The position numbers and the translations under genes were made by a program. This document shows positions 58,492-64,000 of a stretch of DNA of 64,000 bases, piece by piece. Origin of the DNA: Vibrio alfacsensis (GTDB taxonomy: Bacteria > Pseudomonadota > Gammaproteobacteria > Enterobacterales > Vibrionaceae). The stretch spans positions 1,116,001-1,180,000 of the forward strand of contig NZ_CP032093.1 of NCBI RefSeq assembly GCF_003544875.1, written 5' to 3'. The notes beneath the pieces are model-generated. The model did no database searches. It was not told where the DNA came from and saw only the letters and a program-made list of their open reading frames with translations. Every line of letters starts with the position of its first letter. The stretch's first letter is position 1.

Positions 58492-59044
58492 TGGAATGTT
58501 GTTAACGTTATTACTTGGTGTGACGTCTTTACAAGCCCAGACTCTCTCGGACAATCGCCAGCAGAGCGTTCAACCTGATTGGCAACAATGGCAAACCGTT
58601 GGTGAAGCACAATTAACGTGGTTCATTTTTGATGTATACAAATCAACATTGAAAGCGCCAGATGGTCAGTATCGGGTATCGAGCGATGTATCGCCACATG
58701 CTTTTGCTTTAGAAATCAATTATCAACGTGACATAAGTAAACAACAACTTTTGGAAGTGACGGACGAGCAGTGGCAGAAATTAGGCTTCACTCAGGCTTA
58801 TCGCCAGCAATGGATTTTAGAGCTCACGGCCATGTTCCCAAACATTAATAAAGGCGATGAGCTAACGTATTTAACGGACGGTAAAACTGGGCAACTTATT
58901 TACCGTCAATCGGGTAGCAAGCCCTATCAAACAGTGGGTTATGTGAATGATGAGCGTCTCAATGATGCCTTTCTTTCCATTTGGTTATCGCCACAAACTG
59001 AATTCCCAAGACTTCGTCAACAACTCATCGGGCAGGTTAGGTAG
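58451..59044 (+). CDS. Chalcone isomerase-like (CHI-like) periplasmic protein
   Basis: This 197-residue protein has a Lys-rich signal peptide (MKSLKRNWKQKLTDGMLLTLL, cleavage near QAQT) and then the CHI-like fold: GEAQLTWFIFDVYKSTLKAP is its signature entry, followed by FALEINYQRDISKQQLLEV and NDERLNDAFLSIWL. CHI-like proteins bind fatty acids rather than making flavonoids. The ATG at 58451 is chosen because AAGGTG lies seven bases before it. It should sit in the periplasm and handle the lipids made by the neighbours, which is inference. Its stop overlaps the next gene by one base. Confidence 0.8.
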   Translation: MKSLKRNWKQKLTDGMLLTLLLGVTSLQAQTLSDNRQQSVQPDWQQWQTVGEAQLTWFIFDVYKSTLKAPDGQYRVSSDVSPHAFALEINYQRDISKQQLLEVTDEQWQKLGFTQAYRQQWILELTAMFPNINKGDELTYLTDGKTGQLIYRQSGSKPYQTVGYVNDERLNDAFLSIWLSPQTEFPRLRQQLIGQVR

Positions 59045-59583
59045 TGAAAATACTTAAACGAATGATCAAAACATCGGTTGTCGCCGCTGCAACATTGCTT
59101 GGCGCTTGTTCTGCCGACATCGATAATTACCAGGCATCAACGCCAGTATTCGATTTGTTTGGTTACTTTGAGGGCAATGTCAAAGCATGGGGGATGGTGC
59201 AAGATTACACTGAGAATCAAACTCGTCGCTTTGAAGTTGAAATTGTAGGCACGGTTGATGGCAGAGAGTTGACGCTCGTGGAAGACTTTGTTTTCGATGA
59301 TGGTGAACTGGACCAACGTATTTGGGTGATAACCAAGCTTGAAAACGGACGCTATCAAGGTAAAGCCGATGACATCATTGGGGTCGCTACCGGCAAGGAG
59401 ATGGGTAACGCTCTACAGTGGCAGTACGACTTTGAGCTAAAGATGGATGATTCGACCATCACCGTATCGTTTGATGATTGGCTCTATCGTCAAGACGAGC
59501 ACCATGTATTTAACCTTACCAAAATCAAAAAGTTTGGCGTCGAGGTAGGGACCATCACGTTGTTTTTCCAAAAACAGCGTTAA
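59044..59583 (+). CDS. DUF3833 family lipoprotein
   Basis: This 179-residue protein starts with GTG at 59044 and has a lipoprotein signal (MKILKRMIKTSVVAAATLLGAC, Cys at residue 22). The rest is a beta-rich, lipocalin-like body: FDLFGYFEGNVKAWGMVQD and VEDFVFDDGELDQRIWVI are family stretches. DUF3833 is commonly found with CHI-like and Cfa genes and is thought to bind or carry lipids, though this is not established. It is the last gene of the operon, coupled to its neighbour by a TAGTG overlap, and ended by a bidirectional terminator. Confidence 0.83.
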   Translation: MKILKRMIKTSVVAAATLLGACSADIDNYQASTPVFDLFGYFEGNVKAWGMVQDYTENQTRRFEVEIVGTVDGRELTLVEDFVFDDGELDQRIWVITKLENGRYQGKADDIIGVATGKEMGNALQWQYDFELKMDDSTITVSFDDWLYRQDEHHVFNLTKIKKFGVEVGTITLFFQKQR

Positions 59584-59619
59584 CACCACTAACGGTCTCA
59601 ATATGGTGATGTACGAAAC

Positions 59620-59655
59620 AAAAAAGGTTGACGTGAAAACGTCAACCTTTGTTAT
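59620..59655. terminator. Bidirectional terminator between the lipid operon and purB
   Basis: AAAGGTTGACG pairs with CGTCAACCTTT across a 6-base loop, with T-rich flanks on both strands, between convergent genes. Confidence 0.85.
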
Positions 59656-59674
59656 TTAAGCTAGCATCCAGTGA

Positions 59675-61815
<2,141 letters not shown>

Positions 61816-61825
61816 GTAACGACTC

Positions 61826-62968
61826 CTAAGCTTGAGAATATTTAATACGTTGCTCGATAATGCCGCCACCTAGGCATACGTCACCGTTGTAGAACACTGC
61901 TGATTGACCAGGCGTAACAGCAATTTGCGGTTCATCAAAGATCACTTTAATGTTTTCATCATCGACAGGGATGATTGTACAAGGAATATCTTCCTGACGG
62001 TAACGTGTTTTCACTGTGCACTTCATAACATCGCGAATTGGCTCACGGTCGACCCAGTGAAGTTGTGATGCAAGTAGACCTTCTGATTTCAACATCGGAT
62101 GATCTTTACCTTGTACGGCGATCAAAACGTTACGTTTTAGGTCTTTTTCACCAACGAACCACGGATCTTCGTTACCGCCACCGCCTTTACGGCCACCAAT
62201 ATGCAGACCTTTACGCTGACCTAGCGTGTGGTACATCAAACCTTGGTGTTGACCAATAATTTCACCCTCTGGTGTTTCAATGTTACCAGGTTGAGCAGGC
62301 AGGTATTTACCAAGGAACTCAGTGAATTTACGCTCACCGATAAAACAGATACCCGTTGAGTCTTTTTTCTTCGCTGTAATCAGGCCTTGCTCTTCTGCGA
62401 TTCGACGTACTTCAGGTTTCTCTAAATCGCCAACAGGGAATAGGCTGCGAGCAATTTGCTCATGGCTTAGTGTATAGAGGAAGTAGCTTTGGTCTTTGTT
62501 GCTGTCCAGGCCACGTAGCATCGCTGGTTTTTCTTGTTCTTCACCAACTGAAGCGTTTTCCGGGAATGAGCGACGCACATAGTGACCCATTGCAATGTAG
62601 TCAGCATCAAGTACTTCATCAGCAAATTCTAGGAATGCCTTGAACTTGATTTCTTTGTTACAAAGAATGTCTGGGTTTGGCGTACGGCCAGCTTTGTACT
62701 CAGCAAGGAAGTACTCAAATACATTGTCCCAGTATTCTGCAGCAAAGTTAATGGTGTGTAGGTGAATGCCTAGCTTGTCACATACTGCTTGAGCATCAGC
62801 AAGATCTTCTGCTGCTGTACAATATTCTTCGTTGTCATCCTCTTCCCAGTTCTTCATGAACAGGCCTTCCACTTGGTAGCCTTGCTGCTTTAGAAGATAC
62901 GCAGAAACAGATGAATCAACGCCGCCGGACATACCGACGATGACTTTCTTTTGACTGTTATCAGACAT
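61826..62968 (-). CDS. mnmA: tRNA-specific 2-thiouridylase MnmA
   Basis: This 380-residue enzyme thiolates U34 of Lys, Glu and Gln tRNAs. The ATP-pyrophosphatase loop [16 protein letters not shown] is at about 10-25; the catalytic Cys lie in [12 protein letters not shown] and [12 protein letters not shown], and the tRNA-binding loop is rich in Gly ([13 protein letters not shown]). I chose the ATG at 62968 ([16 protein letters not shown]) because it gives the family length; the frame is open to 63100 but adds no conserved residues. Operon with hflD. Confidence 0.95.
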   Translation of the reverse strand: MSDNSQKKVIVGMSGGVDSSVSAYLLKQQGYQVEGLFMKNWEEDDNEEYCTAAEDLADAQAVCDKLGIHLHTINFAAEYWDNVFEYFLAEYKAGRTPNPDILCNKEIKFKAFLEFADEVLDADYIAMGHYVRRSFPENASVGEEQEKPAMLRGLDSNKDQSYFLYTLSHEQIARSLFPVGDLEKPEVRRIAEEQGLITAKKKDSTGICFIGERKFTEFLGKYLPAQPGNIETPEGEIIGQHQGLMYHTLGQRKGLHIGGRKGGGGNEDPWFVGEKDLKRNVLIAVQGKDHPMLKSEGLLASQLHWVDREPIRDVMKCTVKTRYRQEDIPCTIIPVDDENIKVIFDEPQIAVTPGQSAVFYNGDVCLGGGIIEQRIKYSQA

Positions 62969-63156
62969 TACTAAACACCACTTAAATAAACGGGACGAAG
63001 ATTCTAACAGAATCCACAGACCGGTGACAGATCCGAGATCGAAATCACACTTCGATTTGCTACATTTTAAGCTAATAGCATCACGAGTTAGTAATTTCAT
63101 AAGTATAGAGAGGGTATATATGGCATAGTTGGCAAAAATCCAAGAGGAAAATTCAA

Positions 63157-63425
63157 ATGACGGAAGAAAACCAATTTATGCAAGAAGCCGAGTTGATCGA
63201 AATTATTGAGAATCAACTGGAAGACGGCAATCCACTAAAAGTAAAAGAACCCTAATGCGCTTAATGATGACAGGTACTCCACGTGAAGATGCAGTGGCGA
63301 TGATGGCTTGTGCGATGTCAATTGAGGTATTTGATGTCATGAAAAATGACGGTGAATTTAATTTAAAACGTTATACAGAACATCTAAATCAATTGCCTGA
63401 TTTGGGCTTTATGGAAGGCGAATAA
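63157..63425 (+). pseudogene. Small uncharacterised protein, frameshifted at residue 31
   Basis: The first frame (63157-63255) reads [20 protein letters not shown] and ends at VKEP-stop. Adding one A near 63248 (GAACCC to GAAACCC) continues it as VKETLMRLMMTGTPREDAV and on to LPDLGFMEGE-stop at 63423-63425, giving 89 residues. The restored protein is acidic and helical, and the change is again a single homopolymer base. AAGAGG precedes the ATG. It is divergent from mnmA. I do not recognise its function. Confidence 0.65.
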
Positions 63426-63449
63426 CGGGCTCGAGAACAAAAATACAAG

Positions 63450-63465
63450 CGGCAAACGTTTGCTA
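63450..63465. promoter_or_regulatory. PurR box candidate overlapping the gsk promoter
   Basis: The core GCAAACGTTTGC (63452-63463) is a perfect 12-base palindrome and matches the centre of the PurR consensus. It overlaps an extended -10 element, TGCTATAAT, at 63461-63469. Confidence 0.65.
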
Positions 63466-63469
63466 TAAT
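63464..63469 (+). promoter_or_regulatory. Extended -10 promoter of gsk
   Basis: TATAAT preceded by TGC gives the extended -10 form TGCTATAAT. It is 74 bases upstream of the gsk ATG. Confidence 0.55.
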
Positions 63470-63542
63470 TGCTTTTATTGCTGCTTTATTGTCAGCGGTA
63501 TAGAATCCGTTCTCCTTTTCATCCCTGACTCAGACTAACAAT

Positions 63543-64000
63543 ATGAAATTTCCTGGACAACGCAAATCGAAGCACTACTTTCCTGTTCATGCTCGTGACC
63601 CTTTGGTGAGCCAAGCACAAGAAAGCAAGAAGATGACGCGCACTCACATCATCGGTATTGATCAGACCTTGGTAGATATTGAAGCTAAAGTTACAACGGA
63701 TGTGATTGAAAAGTACGGTTTGAGTAAAGGACACTCGTTGGTTATTGATGATGCGACTGCTGAAGCGCTTTATCAACAATTAAAAGAAGAAAACCTAATT
63801 ACCAATGAGTATGCAGGCGGAACGATCGGTAATACGTTACACAATTACTCTGTGCTAGCGGATGACCGCTCGACACTTTTAGGTGTAATGAGTCAGGATA
63901 TCAAAATTGGCAGCTACGGTTACCGTTACCTATGTAACACCTCTAGCCGTATGGATTTGAACTACCTACAGGGAGTAGAGGGTGCAATTGGTCGCTGCTT
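63543..64000 (+). CDS. gsk: Inosine-guanosine kinase, 5' part
   Basis: The frame opens with MKFPGQRKSKHYFPVHARD and continues to the window edge, giving about 152 residues. It matches Gsk closely: GIDQTLVDIEAKV, YGLSKGHSLVIDD, AGGTIGNTLHNYSVLADD and SYGYRYLCNTSSRMDLNYL are all conserved. The enzyme phosphorylates inosine and guanosine for purine salvage and belongs to the PfkB family; the catalytic domain end lies beyond the window. A PurR-type box overlaps the promoter, so purine control is likely. Confidence 0.93.
   Translation, partial: MKFPGQRKSKHYFPVHARDPLVSQAQESKKMTRTHIIGIDQTLVDIEAKVTTDVIEKYGLSKGHSLVIDDATAEALYQQLKEENLITNEYAGGTIGNTLHNYSVLADDRSTLLGVMSQDIKIGSYGYRYLCNTSSRMDLNYLQGVEGAIGRC

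Overview
The window reads as chromosomal DNA of a marine Vibrio, probably of the Harveyi or Splendidus type. This rests on the ftsK-lolA-rarA-serS core block, the bioA/bioBFCD locus, the mnmA-hflD-purB-gsk block and a complete alginate catabolic cluster. Base composition is even and I see no prophage, insertion sequence, CRISPR array, rRNA or tRNA. Species cannot be fixed by eye.

Layout. 1-5.9 kb: end of a ToxR/CadC-type winged-helix regulator, an RND efflux pair and a MarR regulator. 5.9-32.6 kb: alginate utilisation. It holds an AEC permease, a symporter plus PL6 lyase operon, an alginate-lyase-superfamily enzyme plus KdgM-type porin, two paralogous GntR/FCD regulators, a MATE exporter, a YhcH-type protein, two tandem PL17-like oligoalginate lyases, kdgF-kdgK-eda, a second symporter and a DehR-like reductase. 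A DMT permease, an exonuclease/DUF294 pair and an esterase are interspersed. 33-39.2 kb: miaE, an unknown membrane protein, cysB, a methyltransferase, and divergent ald/lrp. 39.4-46.6 kb: ftsK, lolA, rarA, serS and a ybiI-like gene. 46.7-51.8 kb: bioA divergent from bioBFCD. 51.9-59.6 kb: a 55-residue protein, htpX, then an eight-gene lipid-modification operon (NTF2-like, SDR, FAD oxidase, DUF1365, Cfa, DUF2878, chalcone-isomerase-like, DUF3833). 59.7-64 kb: purB, hflD, mnmA, a small protein and the start of gsk.

How the alginate genes fit together: exported lyases (PL6 lipoprotein, PL5/PL38-like) cut polymer; a KdgM-type porin passes oligomers; two sodium symporters import them; two cytoplasmic PL17-like enzymes release unsaturated uronate; KdgF opens it to DEH; a DehR-like reductase makes KDG; KdgK and Eda give pyruvate and glyceraldehyde-3-phosphate. 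Seven perfect copies of an 11-bp palindrome, TTGTA-N-TACAA, plus several near copies lie in the intergenic regions of this block. The motif has the TNGTNNNACNA form known for FadR-type GntR regulators, so the two GntR proteins are the natural candidates. Near copies also link the AEC permease and the MATE exporter to the regulon.

Two cautions. Eleven genes are broken by about 13 small indels, mostly single-base losses in homopolymers, and they include essential ftsK; unpolished sequence is the likeliest cause. Other predicted control sites (LexA, PurR, BirA and a TTGTACA repeat array) are pattern matches only.
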